Positions 1-16,225 of a DNA stretch of 64,000 bases are shown in pieces. A program made the translations under genes and the position numbers. Positions within the stretch are counted from its first letter, which is position 1; the number at the start of each line of letters is the position of its first letter. Source of the DNA: Candidatus Blochmanniella pennsylvanica str. BPEN (GTDB taxonomy: Bacteria > Pseudomonadota > Gammaproteobacteria > Enterobacterales > Enterobacteriaceae); contig NC_007292.1 of NCBI RefSeq assembly GCF_000011745.1, forward strand, positions 682,001 to 746,000. The letters run 5' to 3'. The notes beneath the pieces are model-generated. The model made no database searches and had not been told where the DNA came from. It worked only from the letters and a program-made list of their open reading frames with translations.

Positions 1-1973
<1,973 letters not shown>

Positions 1974-2228
1974 TCGCAATCCTGAAATTTCTATAAATCT
2001 TGTTAAGACATTACACATACTTAGGATATAGATACTTTAATTATACTTTTAGAGTATTATTAGCATAATATGCATATGTATATAATTTTTTATAATGCAA
2101 TAATCATAAAAATTATTATTGCATCCGACTTTTCAAATGAACAAAAAATCATATAACCTATATTTACAAATAATCGTAAATAGTAATTAATATTTACACT
2201 AATATTTTTAATTTTAAGCTTTCCCTGA

Positions 2229-2240
2229 TTGTTAAAGAAC
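2229..2240 (-). promoter_or_regulatory. rrn spacer boxA antitermination site
   Basis: The minus strand reads GTTCTTTAACAATC between tRNA-Glu and 23S, matching the boxA consensus (TGCTCTTTAACA) that recruits NusB/NusE for rRNA antitermination. A second copy lies in the leader at 4191-4202, as in E. coli rrn operons. Confidence 0.75.
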
Positions 2241-2297
2241 AAAAATACTAAATTTTTTATTTATAAAAACCTGCTTATCATAATAAAGACCTATTAA

Positions 2298-2370
2298 TGT
2301 CCCCTAGGGGCTTCGAACCCCTGTTGCCGCCGTGAAAGGGCAGTGTCCTAGACCTCTAGACGAAGGGGAC
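2298..2370 (-). tRNA. gltT: tRNA-Glu (anticodon TTC)
   Basis: A cloverleaf between 16S and 23S with acceptor GTCCCCT/AGGGGAC, anticodon loop CTTTCAC and T-arm GGTTCGAA, nearly identical to E. coli tRNA-Glu. It is the only tRNA in this rRNA spacer. The discriminator base reads A where E. coli has G, and the CCA tail is not encoded (next bases TTA), so CCA must be added enzymatically. The assignment to gltT rather than another glt copy is by type only. Confidence 0.97.
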
Positions 2371-2431
2371 TGAGTTCTAGCAACAATAAAAATTTAATCT
2401 CAGTATTTTATAAATATTTCAATTACCATAA

Positions 2432-2466
2432 AATAATTCTAGATAATTGGTGTGGGCGCTTTTGCT
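2432..2466 (-). repeat. pre-16S processing stem, 3' arm
   Basis: The segment TAGATAATTGGTGTGGGC (plus-strand reading) plus neighbouring bases is the reverse complement of 4151-4180 on the other side of 16S. The two arms form the long stem at the base of pre-16S rRNA that RNase III cuts. Confidence 0.8.
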
Positions 2467-2484
2467 CATATTATTTTGATAAAG

Positions 2485-4050
<1,566 letters not shown>

Positions 4051-4150
4051 AAAAATTAATTTCCATTTATAAAACAATTTCGTTAATTTTAATCAGTAAC
4101 TATTAATTAATTAACTTTTTATGTTTTAAAACGGATAATACTATATCTTA

Positions 4151-4180
4151 TATTTGCTCAAGTGCCCACACCAATTATCT
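4151..4180 (-). repeat. pre-16S processing stem, 5' arm
   Basis: Upstream arm of the pre-16S stem; GCCCACACCAATTATCTA (plus strand) pairs with its reverse complement at 2432-2449. It sits between boxA and the mature 16S 5' end, as expected for the RNase III substrate. Confidence 0.8.
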
Positions 4181-4190
4181 AAAAATCAAA

Positions 4191-4202
4191 TTGTTAAAGA
4201 AC
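4191..4202 (-). promoter_or_regulatory. rrn leader boxA antitermination site
   Basis: The minus strand reads GTTCTTTAACAATTT, the enterobacterial leader boxA followed by its usual AATTT. It lies about 50 nt downstream of the predicted transcription start and just before the processing stem, the same order as in E. coli rrn leaders. Confidence 0.8.
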
Positions 4203-4254
4203 TATATTTCTAATTATACATATTTCATGCTATTTTAAAAATAAAACAAACATA

Positions 4255-4283
4255 TCATTATCATTGATTTTAACTGATGTCAA
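4255..4283 (-). promoter_or_regulatory. rRNA operon promoter
   Basis: On the minus strand a perfect -35 TTGACA (4283-4278) is followed after exactly 17 bp by TAATGA (4260-4255) as -10. Transcription would start near 4248, leaving a leader of about 200 nt with boxA and the 16S processing stem. It is the best sigma-70-type match in this intergenic region. The stretch 4284-4482 towards purH holds only AT-rich sequence, including an isolated TATAAT at 4393-4398 without a good -35. Confidence 0.65.
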
Positions 4284-4482
4284 TAGTATTCAATATTATT
4301 TTATGATTTGATAGTTTTTGTTTAAAATATTTAAACTACATTTTTATAATTATAAAAATTATTTAAATCATTTTATGTCTTAGGGAATGATATATAATAA
4401 TAATACTATAGGTATGTTACTATTGTGTAATCTTTATTAAGATATATTGATACCGTAGTTTAATTATTGTTGTGAGGATATT

Positions 4483-6117
4483 ATGATACAATCATCATTG
4501 TTAATTCGTCGTGTATTAATTAGTGTATTTGATAAATCCAATATTTTAGAATTTGCTCAGTCATTAATTCAACGGGGTATTCAATTATTATCTACTGGGG
4601 GTACGGCTCGAATATTATCTGATGCTGGATTGCCAGTAATCAAGATTTCTGAGTATACTAAATTACCTGAAATTATGGACGGGCGCGTTAAAACTTTACA
4701 CTATAAAGTGTATGCCGGAATTCTTGGTAGACGAGGATTAGATGACGCTATCATGCGTCAATATAATATTCCGCCAATTGATATGGTAGTAGTTAATTTT
4801 TATTCATTTAATTCTTTGCTTGCAAAAAATAAAAAATATTCTCAAGAAGAAATGTTAGATCGTATTGATATCAGTGGCCCAAGTATGGTGAGGGCAGCAG
4901 CAAAAAATTATAAAAACGTAGCTATTGTAGTCAATAACGATAGTTATAAAAAAATTTTAGATGAAATCAATCTTTATGATGGATTACTCAGTTTAGACAC
5001 TCGTTTTCATTTGGCGGTAAAAGCATTTAAATATGTTACTGAATATGATAATACAATTTCTGATTATTTTAATCATCAAGTACAAAGTAACTATCATACG
5101 TCCATGACTAATGATCATCATTGTGATCAATCCTTTTCTTATTTTCCTAAAAATTTAACTTTTATGAATCTTAAATTTATAAAAAAACAAGATATACGTT
5201 ACGGAGAAAACCCACATCAACGCGCAGCATTTTATATGGATATATCTAAGAAACACACAGGATCTATTTCTGATGCTCAGCAATTACAAGGAAAACCATT
5301 ATCTTACAATAATATAGTAGACATGGATACGGCGTTAGAATGCGCGAAAATGTTCGATGAACCAACTTGTGTGATTGTTAAACATACCAATCCATGTGGT
5401 GTAGCAACATCTGATACTATTTGCACTGCGTATGCTAAAGCTTATCAAGCAGATCCGATTTCTGCGTTCGGAGGAATTATTGCTTTTAATAGATCTTTAG
5501 ATAAAAAAACAGCTCAAGCTATTATTAGTCAACAATTTGTCGAAGCAATCGTCGCTCCAAATATTAATCGAGATTGTATTAGTATTGTATCTAATAAAAA
5601 ACATGTACGAATATTGAGGTGTGGAATGTGGACCCCACGAACATCAGATATAGATTTCAAACGAATTAATGGAGGATTATTAATACAAGATTATGATGTA
5701 ATGACAAATTTAGAAGATTTAGAGATAGTTACTATTCGGAAACCAACAAAAGAAGAAATGAAAGATGCATTATTCTGTTGGAAAGTGGTTAAATTTGTTA
5801 AATCTAATGCCATTGTTTGTGGTAAAAATTGTCAAACTATCGGAATTGGAACCGGCCAAATGAATCGAGTGTATGCGGCAAAAATAGCTACTTCCTTCCA
5901 AGAACGTGAACGTCAGGGCACATTGAATACTAAAGGATCAGTGATGGCTTCTGATGCTTTTTTTCCTTTTTCTGATATAGTACATATTGCATCTGAAATA
6001 GGTATTAAATGTATTATCCAACCAGGAGGATCTATTCGAGACCAAGAAATTATTAAAACTGCGGATCGGCACGGTATTGCGATGATTTTCACACATATTC
6101 GTCATTTTAGACATTAA
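4483..6117 (+). CDS. purH: Bifunctional AICAR transformylase / IMP cyclohydrolase PurH
   Basis: Catalyses the last two steps of IMP synthesis: formylation of AICAR with 10-formyl-THF, then ring closure. The 544 residues (529 in E. coli) show the N-terminal methylglyoxal-synthase-like cyclohydrolase fold (STGGT near 37-41, DGRVKTLH near 66-73) and the transformylase domain with the Lys300-His301 motif KHTNPCG and a RHFRH end. The ATG has a GTGAGGAT ribosome-binding site. It is divergent from 16S as in E. coli, but purD, its usual downstream partner, is missing. In symbionts that keep histidine synthesis PurH can recycle the AICAR by-product; that role is inferred here. Confidence 0.96.
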   Translation: MIQSSLLIRRVLISVFDKSNILEFAQSLIQRGIQLLSTGGTARILSDAGLPVIKISEYTKLPEIMDGRVKTLHYKVYAGILGRRGLDDAIMRQYNIPPIDMVVVNFYSFNSLLAKNKKYSQEEMLDRIDISGPSMVRAAAKNYKNVAIVVNNDSYKKILDEINLYDGLLSLDTRFHLAVKAFKYVTEYDNTISDYFNHQVQSNYHTSMTNDHHCDQSFSYFPKNLTFMNLKFIKKQDIRYGENPHQRAAFYMDISKKHTGSISDAQQLQGKPLSYNNIVDMDTALECAKMFDEPTCVIVKHTNPCGVATSDTICTAYAKAYQADPISAFGGIIAFNRSLDKKTAQAIISQQFVEAIVAPNINRDCISIVSNKKHVRILRCGMWTPRTSDIDFKRINGGLLIQDYDVMTNLEDLEIVTIRKPTKEEMKDALFCWKVVKFVKSNAIVCGKNCQTIGIGTGQMNRVYAAKIATSFQERERQGTLNTKGSVMASDAFFPFSDIVHIASEIGIKCIIQPGGSIRDQEIIKTADRHGIAMIFTHIRHFRH

Positions 6118-6651
6118 TTGTTTAAAAAATTATTGTATTTTTCTTGAGAACATACGAGAGTCTTAGACATTTTTTTTTGATAACAAAAGTGATTGTGTAT
6201 CAAAAAATAATAGATTTTTTTACCATTTAAAAATTGCAGATAATAATTTTTTTTAAAACATATTGAATAGGATTCATGTTATCAATAAAAATTGAGAAAA
6301 GGGCTAACTTTTTATATAAAAAAATATAAACATGTGTAATCAACAATGTTGATTTGATTAGGTTGTTTATAAACAAGTGTTTATATATATAATATATAGC
6401 ATTCTTTATAAGAAAAGTTATGGGGCAGTATAATCGTCAATTGTTCATTTGACATCGAATAAAAAGCTTATCGTTAAAATAATAAAAATTGCACACCTAT
6501 ATTTAGTTGATAAACTAATCCAACTATGTATGTAAAAATAACAATATAAATTAAATAATATCAACTCAAATAATATTATTATTTATTCCTATAACATAAT
6601 TTTACAATATAGCTCTTACCCTTATTTGTTATAATATTTTTGAAATTTTAT
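6118..6651. other. Intergenic spacer between convergent purH and rpoC
   Basis: Very AT-rich, no recognisable gene. An A/T hairpin (TTTTTTGATA at about 6172-6182 pairing with TATCAAAAAA at 6198-6207) lies some 55 nt after the purH stop and could act as a weak terminator. E. coli has purD after purH; no trace of it is visible. Confidence 0.5.
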
Positions 6652-9600
6652 TTATTTAGGAGAAGTTGCGTTTAATAGTTCAGTTAAATTCGCCGATGCT
6701 TCATCTGCTGTAATTTGGGAAGAAATATTTGTTATTACAGATTTTTCTGTTTCTTTTTTATTACTGAAATGACGATGATGTACGCGCTCCTGATGATAAG
6801 AGTAGCCAGTTCCAGCAGGGATCAATCTACCAACAATGACGTTTTCTTTAAGACCACGTAGTTCATCTCGCTTTCCAGCCACAGATGATTCTGTCAATAC
6901 ACGTGTTGTTTCTTGAAAAGATGCCGCAGAAATAAATGATTCTGTTGCTAATGAAGCTTTAGTGATGCCTAATAAATTACGTATAAAGCTGATCTTTACT
7001 TTTCCTTCATTTTCTAATTTTCGATTAGCAATTTTAATACGTGAGTATTCTACCTGTTCACCTACTAAAAAATCAGAACTGCCTGATCGAATCACAGTGG
7101 CTTTACGCAACATTTGACGCACAATAACTTCTATATGTTTATCGTTGATTTTTACTCCTTGTAATCGATAAACATCTTGCACTTCATTTACAATGTAACG
7201 AGTTACAGCGTGAACTCCACGTAATCTCAGAATATCGTGTGGAGATTCCGGTCCATCAGAAATGATATCTCCACGATCTACGTATTCACCTTCAAAAACA
7301 TTAAGATGACGCCATTTGGGAATCATTTCTTCATATACATCACCGTCTTCAATAGGAGATATCATTAAACGACGTTTTCCTTTGGTTTCTTTTCCAAAAG
7401 AAATGGTCCCGCTAATTTCTGCTAAAATTGCCGATTCTTTTGGACGACGTGCTTCAAAGAGGTCAGCAACGCGCGGTAGGCCGCCGGTAATATCTTTAGT
7501 ACCACTACTTTCATGTGGTAATCTTGCTAATATATCTCCACAAATAATTCTGGATCCATCAACTAATTGAACTACACTTCTACCAGGCAGAAAATATTGA
7601 ACAGGCACATCTGTACCTGGGATAAAGATATCGTAACCATTAATATCTACTATTTTTAATGTAGGTCTTAAATCTTTAGCGCTACTCACACGTTCAGAGG
7701 TATCTAATACTACAATAGAGGTTAGTCCCGTTAATTCATCCGTTTGTTTAACAATACTCTGGCCATCTATCAAATCAATAAATTGGATAAATCCACTTAC
7801 TTCAGCAATCACTGGCATAGTATGTGGATCCCAATAAGCTACTATTTCTCCATGTATGACTTTTTCTTCATTTTTTTTAGTTATTACAGCTCCATACGGT
7901 ACTTTATAGCTTTCTTTGGTACGAGAAAATTGATCAATAATTTTAAGCTCGGTGTTACGTGAGATGACTACTAATTTTCCTTCTCCATTTATTACGGATT
8001 TGATGTTTTTTAAACAGACAGTACCCGTGTTTTTAATTTGAATGCTCGATTCTAAAGCAGATCGGGAGGCGGCCCCCCCAATATGAAAGGTCCGCATAGT
8101 TAATTGAGTGCCTGGCTCACCGATAGATTGAGCAGCAATGACGCCAATTGCTTCTCCTTTATTTACAATTTGACCTCGAGCTAAATCTCGACCATAACAT
8201 TTTGAACAAACGCCAAAATCAGTATCACAAGTCACAACAGACCGCACTTTGACAGTATCAATGGAATGTTCATCTAAAACATCACACCAATACTCGTCTA
8301 ATAAAGTATTGCGTACAATCAATACTTTACTATCTGTATCCGCATTGGATTCTAGAATGTCTTCTGCTAAAACTCGACCCAATACACGCTCTCGTAGCGG
8401 TTCTTTTACATCTCCTCCTTCAATAACAGGACTCATTACAATGCCAGAAAATGTATCACAATCGTCTTGAGTGATTACTAAGTCTTGAGCAACATCTACT
8501 AAACGACGAGTTAAATAACCAGAATTAGCTGTTTTTAAAGCAGTATCAGCTAATCCTTTACGTGCTCCATGCGTAGAAATAAAATACTGTAATACATTTA
8601 ATCCTTCTCGAAAATTTGCAGTGATAGGTGTTTCAATAATTGATCCATCCGGTTTTGCCATTAAACCACGCATTCCGGCAAGTTGACGAATTTGTGCCGC
8701 TGATCCGCGAGCCCCAGAATCTGCCATCATAAAAATATTATTAAATGAAGCTTGATTTTCTAGTTGTCCATTACGATTCATCACAGTCTCAGTAGCTAAA
8801 TTATCCATCATTGCTTGTGCAACACGTTCATTAGCCGCAGCCCAAATATCAATAACCTTGTTATAACGTTCTCCTGCTGTCACCAATCCAGTTTGAAATT
8901 GTTCTTGTATTTCTACCACTTCAGATTCCGCTTCATCGATTATATCCGCTTTTTTCGAAGGAATCATCATGTCATCAATACCAACAGAAGCTCCAGAACG
9001 AGCAGCATATGCAAACCCAGTATACATAATTTGATCAGCTAAGATAACAGTAGCTTTCATGCCTAGCAAACGATAACAATTATTTAACATTGTGGATATA
9101 GCTTTCTTGCCTAATACTTGATTGACCAATATAAATGGTAATCCTTTAGGAACAATCATCCACAATATAGAGCGTCCTATTGTACTATTGACAAGATTTG
9201 TTTTTTTTGACCATTCTCCGTTTTTATCATATTCATATTCGGTAATACGTATCTTAATACGAGCATGTAGATCAGCTAAGCCTAAACGATAAAGACATTC
9301 TGCTTCTTTTGGGCCAGTTAATACCATTCCTTCACCTTTAGCATTTGAACGTTCACGAGTCATATAATACAAACCTAACACTACGTCCTGTGATGGAACA
9401 ATAATAGGTTCTCCATTAGCAGGAGATAAAATATTATTAGTAGACATCATTAAAGCTCTAGCTTCTAATTGAGCTTCTAGTGTTAATGGAACGTGTACTG
9501 CCATTTGATCACCGTCAAAATCCGCGTTATAGGCAGCACAGACTAATGGATGTAATTGAATAGCTTTTCCTTCTATTAATACTGGTTCAAAAGCTTGAAT

Positions 9601-10902
9601 TCCTAACCTATGTAATGTAGGAGCACGATTTAACATTACTGGATGCTCTCGAATTACGTTATCGAGAATATCCCATACTACAGCTTCTTCTCGATCTACC
9701 ATTTTTTTAGCCGCTTTAATAGTACTAGCAAAACCTTGCAATTCTAATTTTCCATAAATAAATGGCTTAAATAATTCTAAAGCCATTTTTTTTGGTAATC
9801 CACATTGATGTAATTTTAAGTAGGGTCCAACAGTGATTACTGAGCGACCGGAATAATCAACACGTTTCCCTAAAAGATTCTGACGAAATCTACCTTGTTT
9901 GCCTTTAATCATGTCAGCTAAAGATTTCAAAGGACGTTTGTTAGAACCAGTAATGGCACGTCCTCTACGTCCGTTATCTAGCAATGCATCTACTGCTTCT
10001 TGTAACATTCTTTTTTCATTACGTACTATGATTTCTGGAGCAGCTAAATCTAATAATCGTTTTAATCTATTGTTTCTATTAATAACACGACGGTATAAAT
10101 CATTTAAATCAGAAGTAGCAAAACGCCCCCCATCTAATGGAACTAATGGTCTTAAATCAGGAGGTAGTACTGGCAACACATTTAAAACCATCCATTCAGG
10201 TTTATTTTCAGAATATATAAATGCTTCAATTAATTTGATACGTTTTGTTATTTTTTTTCGTTTAGTTTCAGAATGACTATCTTCTAATATTTCTCGTAAG
10301 TATTCACATTCATTTTTTAAATTTGTATTTCTCAATAAAATTTGAATGGCTTCAGCTCCCATTTTAGCTTCAAATTCATCTCCAAACTCTTCTAATGCAT
10401 CTAAATATTCTTCTTCAGTTAAGACCTGACGACATTCGAGACTAGTCATGCCGCTTTCAACTACTACATAGGATTCGAAATATAGAACGCGTTCTATATC
10501 ACGTAATGGCATATCTAATAACAAACCAATACGCGAGGGTAATGATTTTAGAAACCAAATATGAGCAGTAGGAGAAGCCAATTCGATATGTCCCATGCGT
10601 TCACGTCGTACTTTGCTTTGTGTTACTTCTACTCCACATTTTTCACAAACTACCCCGCGATGTTTTAGACGCTTATATTTTCCGCATAAGCACTCATAAT
10701 CTTTAATAGGCCCAAAAATGCGTGCACAAAATAAACCATCTCGTTCAGGTTTAAAAGTACGGTAATTAATAGTCTCTGGTTTTTTTACTTCACCAAAAGA
10801 CCAGGATCTAATCATATCTGGAGAAGCAAGTGCAATTTTGATTGCATTAAATTCTTCTATTTGAGTATGTTGTATCTTAAAAAATCTAAGTAAATCTTTC
10901 AC
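6652..10902 (-). CDS. rpoC: DNA-directed RNA polymerase subunit beta'
   Basis: Largest subunit of RNA polymerase, forming the active centre with beta. The 1416 residues (1407 in E. coli) include the N-terminal zinc site (Cys71, Cys73, Cys86, Cys89), the catalytic magnesium motif [12 protein letters not shown] near residue 460, the second zinc region [15 protein letters not shown], and the trigger-loop region ending in [13 protein letters not shown]. It lies 88 nt after rpoB and is the last gene of the large expression block; the stop is followed by the spacer facing purH. All key residues look intact. Confidence 0.98.
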   Translation of the reverse strand: MKDLLRFFKIQHTQIEEFNAIKIALASPDMIRSWSFGEVKKPETINYRTFKPERDGLFCARIFGPIKDYECLCGKYKRLKHRGVVCEKCGVEVTQSKVRRERMGHIELASPTAHIWFLKSLPSRIGLLLDMPLRDIERVLYFESYVVVESGMTSLECRQVLTEEEYLDALEEFGDEFEAKMGAEAIQILLRNTNLKNECEYLREILEDSHSETKRKKITKRIKLIEAFIYSENKPEWMVLNVLPVLPPDLRPLVPLDGGRFATSDLNDLYRRVINRNNRLKRLLDLAAPEIIVRNEKRMLQEAVDALLDNGRRGRAITGSNKRPLKSLADMIKGKQGRFRQNLLGKRVDYSGRSVITVGPYLKLHQCGLPKKMALELFKPFIYGKLELQGFASTIKAAKKMVDREEAVVWDILDNVIREHPVMLNRAPTLHRLGIQAFEPVLIEGKAIQLHPLVCAAYNADFDGDQMAVHVPLTLEAQLEARALMMSTNNILSPANGEPIIVPSQDVVLGLYYMTRERSNAKGEGMVLTGPKEAECLYRLGLADLHARIKIRITEYEYDKNGEWSKKTNLVNSTIGRSILWMIVPKGLPFILVNQVLGKKAISTMLNNCYRLLGMKATVILADQIMYTGFAYAARSGASVGIDDMMIPSKKADIIDEAESEVVEIQEQFQTGLVTAGERYNKVIDIWAAANERVAQAMMDNLATETVMNRNGQLENQASFNNIFMMADSGARGSAAQIRQLAGMRGLMAKPDGSIIETPITANFREGLNVLQYFISTHGARKGLADTALKTANSGYLTRRLVDVAQDLVITQDDCDTFSGIVMSPVIEGGDVKEPLRERVLGRVLAEDILESNADTDSKVLIVRNTLLDEYWCDVLDEHSIDTVKVRSVVTCDTDFGVCSKCYGRDLARGQIVNKGEAIGVIAAQSIGEPGTQLTMRTFHIGGAASRSALESSIQIKNTGTVCLKNIKSVINGEGKLVVISRNTELKIIDQFSRTKESYKVPYGAVITKKNEEKVIHGEIVAYWDPHTMPVIAEVSGFIQFIDLIDGQSIVKQTDELTGLTSIVVLDTSERVSSAKDLRPTLKIVDINGYDIFIPGTDVPVQYFLPGRSVVQLVDGSRIICGDILARLPHESSGTKDITGGLPRVADLFEARRPKESAILAEISGTISFGKETKGKRRLMISPIEDGDVYEEMIPKWRHLNVFEGEYVDRGDIISDGPESPHDILRLRGVHAVTRYIVNEVQDVYRLQGVKINDKHIEVIVRQMLRKATVIRSGSSDFLVGEQVEYSRIKIANRKLENEGKVKISFIRNLLGITKASLATESFISAASFQETTRVLTESSVAGKRDELRGLKENVIVGRLIPAGTGYSYHQERVHHRHFSNKKETEKSVITNISSQITADEASANLTELLNATSPK

Positions 10903-10990
10903 AGATGAGCCTTTATTAAAGTTATACCTTTGAACACATAAGCACTATATGCTTTATAAAATATGTCTATATAGAGATTAATTAAAAATA

Positions 10991-13900
10991 TTAATCTTCT
11001 AGTTCAATATTAATTGCTAAAGAACGAATTTCTTTTAATAAAACATTAAAAGACTCAGGCATTCCCGGTTCCATCATATGATTGCCATCAACAATATTTT
11101 TATACATTTTAGTACGTCCATTTACATCATCTGATTTTACAGTTAACATTTCTTGTAAAGTATATGATGCTCCATAAGCTTCTAATGCCCATACTTCCAT
11201 TTCTCCAAAACGTTGACCTCCAAACTGAGCTTTCCCACCCAGTGGTTGTTGGGTTACTAAACTATAAGAACCAGTAGAACGTGCATGCATTTTATCGTCT
11301 ACCAAATGATTTAGTTTTAACATGTACATATAGCCCACAGTAACTTGTCTCTCGAATGCTTCTCCTGTGCACCCATCAAATAATGTAATCTGACCAGAAC
11401 TAGGTAATCCGGATAATTTTAAAAGATCTTTAATTTCTTTTTCTGTAGCCCCATCGAATACCGGAGTAGCAATAGGCATTCCTTTTTTTAAATTTTTAGC
11501 TAATTTTAATATTTCTATATCTGAAAATGAATTAAGATTGATGTGTTGACGCGATCCTTCTCCTAAATTATACGCTTGCTGCATAAATCTTCTTAATTGA
11601 TTTGCTTCTTTATGTTGTTGCAACATAAAGTTTATTTTATCTCCGATACCTTTTGCCGCCATACCAAGATGTGTTTCTAAAATTTGACCAATATTCATTC
11701 GAGATGGTACTCCAAGAGGATTGAGTACGATATCTACCGGTATTCCATGTTGATCATATGGCATATCTTCAATGGGGTTAATTTTAGAGATTACTCCTTT
11801 ATTTCCATGTCTTCCTGCCATTTTGTCGCCAGGTTGTATCTGACGTTTTACAGCTAAATATACTTTAACTATTTTTAAAATACCGGGAGCTAATTCATCT
11901 CCTTGAGTGATTTTACGATGTTGAATTTCTAATTTTTTTTCAAACATGCGTTTTAAATCAAAATATTGTTTAGTTAATTGAGATAATTGATATTGTTTTT
12001 CTGGATCTGATAACACCAAATCTAACCAAGCATTGCGGCTAGTTTCAAACAATTTCTTTTTATCAATTCCACTGGTCATTAATACATCGCAGACACGATC
12101 AAATAAAGCTGATTCAAAAATTTGTAATTCTTCACTTAAATCTTTCTTAACCTGTTTTAATTTCTCGGATTCAATTATTAATGAACGTTTATCTTTATTA
12201 ATACCATCTCTAGTAAATATTTGTACATCAATTACAGTACCACAAACCCCGTTGGGAACACGTAAAGATGAATCTTTTACATCGGATGCTTTTTCACCAA
12301 AAATAGCACGCAATAATTTCTCTTCTGGTGTTAATTGAGTTTCTCCTTTGGGTGTAACTTTCCCGACGAGGATATCTCCTCCTATTACTTCTGCGCCGAT
12401 ATAGATAATTCCAGATTCATCTAATTTAGATAAAGCTGTCTCTCCTACATTTGGAATATCAGCCGTGATTTCTTCAGGCCCTAATTTAGTATCACGAGAT
12501 ACACAAGTTAACTCTTGAATATGTATACTTGTAAATTTATCTTCTTGCACTACACGTTCCGAGACCAACATCGAATCTTCAAAATTATATCCATTCCAAG
12601 GCATAAATGCAATTCGCATATTTTGACCTAAAGCTAATTCTCCTAAATCAGTAGATGGACCATCTGCTATAACATCTCCATGTTCTACTAATTCTCCTAA
12701 AGACACGCAAGGACGTTGATTAATGCAAGTATTTTGGTTGGATCGAATATATTTTGTTAATTGATAGATATCAATTCCTGATTCTTCAGTATGCGTTTCA
12801 TTCTTGTTAACATGTATTACAATACGTGATGCATCTACATATTTAATGACGCCGCCGCGTTTAGCTACTACGGTAACACCAGAATCTATAGCTACTGCGC
12901 GCTCCATTCCAGTGCCTACTAATGGTTTTTCACTACATAAAACAGGAACGGCTTGGCGTTGCATGTTTGCGCCCATAAGAGCACGATTAGCATCATCGTG
13001 CTCAAGAAAAGGGATTAATGAAGCAGCGACTGAAACTATTTGTTGTGTAGATACATCCATGTAATCAACTTGGTCTTTTTTAAAAAGACCAGATTCACCT
13101 TTATTTCTGCAAGTTACCAGATCGTCAATAAATTCACCTATTGAATTTAAGTTTGTATTTGCTTGAGCAATAACGAAATCACCCTCTTCAATTGCAGATA
13201 AGTAATGAATGTCATTACTAACAACGCCATTTTGGACTTTTCGGTATGGAGTTTCTAAAAATCCATACTTATTAGCTCGAGCATATACAGATAATGAATT
13301 AATTAAACCTATATTTGGTCCTTCTGGAGTTTCGATTGGGCAGACTCTACCATAATGTGTAGGATGGACATCACGTACTTCAAATCCCGCACGTTCTCGA
13401 GTTAGCCCTCCTGGTCCTAAAGCAGATATGCGACGTTTATGAGTAATTTCTGATAATGGATTATTTTGATCCATAAACTGAGATAATTGGCTAGAAGTAA
13501 AAAATTCTCTTACTGCAGCTGAAATTGGTTTAGCATTAATCAAGTCTTGAGGAGTTAACACATCTAAATCACCTAAAGATAAGCGTTCTTTTACCGCGCG
13601 TTCTACTCTAACTAATCCAATTCTAAATTGATTTTCTGCCATTTCACCTACAGAACGAATACGTCGATTCCCCAAATGATCGATATCATCTACTTCGCCT
13701 TTACCGTTTCTAATATCAATCAATTTTTTTATTACATCAACAATATCATCCTTTTTTAATGTTCCTAAATCTTCTATTTGTACTCGTTGTAATGACCGAT
13801 TGAATTTCATTCTTCCTACAGAAGACAAGTCATAACGCTCTTCTGAAAAAAATAAATTTTCAAATAAATATTCGGCAGCTTCTTTAGTAGGAGGTTCCCC

Positions 13901-15016
13901 TGGACGCATTACACGATAAATTTCTACTAATGCGTCAAATTTATTTGTAGTTGCATCAATACGCAAAGTTTCAGAGATGTAATTACCGTAATCTAAATCA
14001 TTGCTGAATAATGTTTCTATGGATTCATATCCTGATCGAATTAAGTTATGCAAGATGTCAGAAGATATTTCTGTATTAGCTGTAACAATAGGTATATTCG
14101 TGTTCTTATCGAAATAGTCTTTTATAACAACTTTACCAATTATATAATCCATGGGTACTTCAATTTTTGAAATTTTATCCTTTTTTAATTGACGAATGTG
14201 TTTAGCTGCAATACGACGTCCTTTTTTTACATATATAACACCATTAACAGCAATATCAAAAGATGCTGTTTCACCGCGTAATCTTTCAGGGATTAAATGC
14301 ATATATAATGTATTATTCTGAATTTCGTATATTACTTTGTTAAAGAATATATTTAAAATTTGATCGGTAGTATAATTTAAAGCACGCAATATTACTGTTA
14401 CTGGTAACTTACGTCGCCGATCAATTCGAACAAATAAATTATCTTTTAAATCGAATTCAAAATCTAACCAAGACCCACGATATGGAATAATACGTGCATT
14501 ATATAATACTTTTCCGGATGAATGTGTTTTACCTTTATCGCTATCAAAAAACACACCGGGACTTCTATGTAATTGAGATACAATAACCCGTTCAATACCA
14601 TTGATAATAAAAGTACCGTTATTAGTCATGAGAGGAATTTCACCCATATATACTTCTTGTTCTTTGGTATTTTTTATTATGTTATTTAATCCTTCTCGTT
14701 CATAAATAATTAAACATAGGCGTACACGTAACGGCGCAGAAAAGGTAGCACCACGTGTCTGACATTCTTTCACATCAAACGTTGGTTCTCCTAATTGATA
14801 TTTGATGTATTGTAATTCAGCGTTGCCATTATAACTTTTAATTGGAAAAACAGATCTAAAAGCTGCTTCCAGTCCACATGGTTCCTCTGGATCTTGTTTA
14901 ATAAATTTTTGAAAAGAATCAATCTGAATAGAAAGAAGATATGGAATATCCAAAACCTGAGGGCGTTTTCCAAAATCTTTACGAATACGTTTCTTTTCAG
15001 TATAAGAATACACCAT
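10991..15016 (-). CDS. rpoB: DNA-directed RNA polymerase subunit beta
   Basis: Second-largest RNA polymerase subunit. The 1341 residues are essentially the E. coli length (1342). The rifampicin-pocket segment ([20 protein letters not shown]) is the same as the sensitive E. coli sequence as recalled, and the C-terminal [14 protein letters not shown] motif is present. The start ATG has GAGGAAC just upstream. It follows rplL after 255 nt and precedes rpoC by 88 nt, the universal rplL-rpoB-rpoC order. Confidence 0.98.
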   Translation of the reverse strand: MVYSYTEKKRIRKDFGKRPQVLDIPYLLSIQIDSFQKFIKQDPEEPCGLEAAFRSVFPIKSYNGNAELQYIKYQLGEPTFDVKECQTRGATFSAPLRVRLCLIIYEREGLNNIIKNTKEQEVYMGEIPLMTNNGTFIINGIERVIVSQLHRSPGVFFDSDKGKTHSSGKVLYNARIIPYRGSWLDFEFDLKDNLFVRIDRRRKLPVTVILRALNYTTDQILNIFFNKVIYEIQNNTLYMHLIPERLRGETASFDIAVNGVIYVKKGRRIAAKHIRQLKKDKISKIEVPMDYIIGKVVIKDYFDKNTNIPIVTANTEISSDILHNLIRSGYESIETLFSNDLDYGNYISETLRIDATTNKFDALVEIYRVMRPGEPPTKEAAEYLFENLFFSEERYDLSSVGRMKFNRSLQRVQIEDLGTLKKDDIVDVIKKLIDIRNGKGEVDDIDHLGNRRIRSVGEMAENQFRIGLVRVERAVKERLSLGDLDVLTPQDLINAKPISAAVREFFTSSQLSQFMDQNNPLSEITHKRRISALGPGGLTRERAGFEVRDVHPTHYGRVCPIETPEGPNIGLINSLSVYARANKYGFLETPYRKVQNGVVSNDIHYLSAIEEGDFVIAQANTNLNSIGEFIDDLVTCRNKGESGLFKKDQVDYMDVSTQQIVSVAASLIPFLEHDDANRALMGANMQRQAVPVLCSEKPLVGTGMERAVAIDSGVTVVAKRGGVIKYVDASRIVIHVNKNETHTEESGIDIYQLTKYIRSNQNTCINQRPCVSLGELVEHGDVIADGPSTDLGELALGQNMRIAFMPWNGYNFEDSMLVSERVVQEDKFTSIHIQELTCVSRDTKLGPEEITADIPNVGETALSKLDESGIIYIGAEVIGGDILVGKVTPKGETQLTPEEKLLRAIFGEKASDVKDSSLRVPNGVCGTVIDVQIFTRDGINKDKRSLIIESEKLKQVKKDLSEELQIFESALFDRVCDVLMTSGIDKKKLFETSRNAWLDLVLSDPEKQYQLSQLTKQYFDLKRMFEKKLEIQHRKITQGDELAPGILKIVKVYLAVKRQIQPGDKMAGRHGNKGVISKINPIEDMPYDQHGIPVDIVLNPLGVPSRMNIGQILETHLGMAAKGIGDKINFMLQQHKEANQLRRFMQQAYNLGEGSRQHINLNSFSDIEILKLAKNLKKGMPIATPVFDGATEKEIKDLLKLSGLPSSGQITLFDGCTGEAFERQVTVGYMYMLKLNHLVDDKMHARSTGSYSLVTQQPLGGKAQFGGQRFGEMEVWALEAYGASYTLQEMLTVKSDDVNGRTKMYKNIVDGNHMMEPGMPESFNVLLKEIRSLAINIELED

Positions 15017-15271
15017 AAAGTTCCTCGATAGTTAATATGGGCGATTGTTTTTTCAAAGAAATAAGTTAGCTGCTATATAATATAGCTATACATTTCTATA
15101 TCTATTTTAGATTTAGACACATACAGTATTTATGTGCTTTTATTTTTTAAATGCATATAGAATTTAGAAGTACCATAATTCTATTACTTGTTAAATATTC
15201 AATATCACTTCCATACAAATGGTATAAAATCCTACAGCCAACGAATCAATAATAAATTATTTGATTCATCT

Positions 15272-15640
15272 TTATTTAATTTCGACAGATGCGCCTACTG
15301 TTTCTAGAGTTTTTTTTAAGGTTTCAGCGTCATCTTTGTTTATTGATTCTTTCAAAATGACAGGAGCAGATTCCACTAATTCTTTAGCTTCTTTTAACCC
15401 TAAACCAGTGATACTGCGCACAGTTTTAATGACAGGAATTTTGTTATTACCAATAGCAGTTAAAAAAACATTAAATTCAGTTTGCTCTTCTACGATTGCC
15501 TCTGATGTATCAGGTTCAACAGTAGTCAGCGAAGCAGTGGAGACCCCAAATTTTTCTTCCATCATAGAAGTTAACCGAACTATATCCATAACAGACATAT
15601 TGGAAATAGCATCTAAAATTTGTTCTTTTGTAAGAGACAT
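15272..15640 (-). CDS. rplL: 50S ribosomal protein L7/L12
   Basis: Stalk protein of the large subunit that recruits translation GTPases; four copies bind L10. The start is set at the ATG at 15640 (MSLTKEQI), giving 122 residues (121 in E. coli). A longer reading from a TTG four codons upstream would place the GGGA ribosome-binding site inside the gene and has no family support. N-terminal dimerisation region, alanine/glutamate-rich hinge near 40-52 and the C-terminal domain with [13 protein letters not shown] are all visible. A 7-bp hairpin at 15243-15267 lies directly after the stop. Confidence 0.97.
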   Translation of the reverse strand: MSLTKEQILDAISNMSVMDIVRLTSMMEEKFGVSTASLTTVEPDTSEAIVEEQTEFNVFLTAIGNNKIPVIKTVRSITGLGLKEAKELVESAPVILKESINKDDAETLKKTLETVGASVEIK

Positions 15641-15733
15641 AAAAATTCCCAAAAATATAAAATATTAAAAAATATTACATAATCAAATTACTGTTTATTC
15701 AAAATAAATACAACATTTTTACTAAACTATAAT

Positions 15734-16225
15734 TTATTGTTTTTGATTAGATAATATATGTAAAATGTGTATTAAACTTCCTATGCTACTTGTTTTCATA
15801 ATCGTTATTAATCTAAAAATAGCTTCTTTATGATTAGGTAAATCAGACAAGAGATTTATTTTAGACGCGGGAATAAATTTTCCTTCAAAAACTGCACCTT
15901 TTATTTTAAAATGCTCATGATTTTTAGTAAATTTTACAAAAATTCGCGCGGAATCACGGGGTTGATTCATAGAAAATGCAACAATATTTTGTCCTGTTAA
16001 AATTTCTCGTAAACACGCTAAAGGTGTGTTTTCGATTACTTTTCGCATGAGTGTATTACGAATGACATGTACGCATACACCAATATCACGTGCTTCCTTT
16101 CTCAATTTGGTTACTTCATTAACAGCAATACCGTCTAAAGTTGCTACCACAACAGACACAGCTCTCGTAGCTGTTTCATGAATTTTACAGATAATCTCTT
16201 CTTTTTTTTGAAGGTTTAATGCCAT
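15734..16225 (-). CDS. rplJ: 50S ribosomal protein L10
   Basis: Base of the L7/L12 stalk; also the autogenous repressor of its own mRNA in E. coli. The start chosen is the ATG at 16225 (MALNLQKK), which matches the E. coli start MALNLQDK and gives 163 residues (165 in E. coli); a 13-codon upstream extension has no family support. RNTLMRKVIENTP and AFSMNQP match L10 motifs. It is preceded by a 348-nt leader with its own promoter candidate and followed by rplL after 93 nt. Confidence 0.96.
   Translation of the reverse strand: MALNLQKKEEIICKIHETATRAVSVVVATLDGIAVNEVTKLRKEARDIGVCVHVIRNTLMRKVIENTPLACLREILTGQNIVAFSMNQPRDSARIFVKFTKNHEHFKIKGAVFEGKFIPASKINLLSDLPNHKEAIFRLITIMKTSSIGSLIHILHILSNQKQ

Noticed and set aside
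7316-10276. Plus-strand frames opposite rpoC and similar antisense frames opposite rpoB, tuf, rho, ilvA and ilvD
   Set aside because: Shadows of strongly conserved genes on the other strand.
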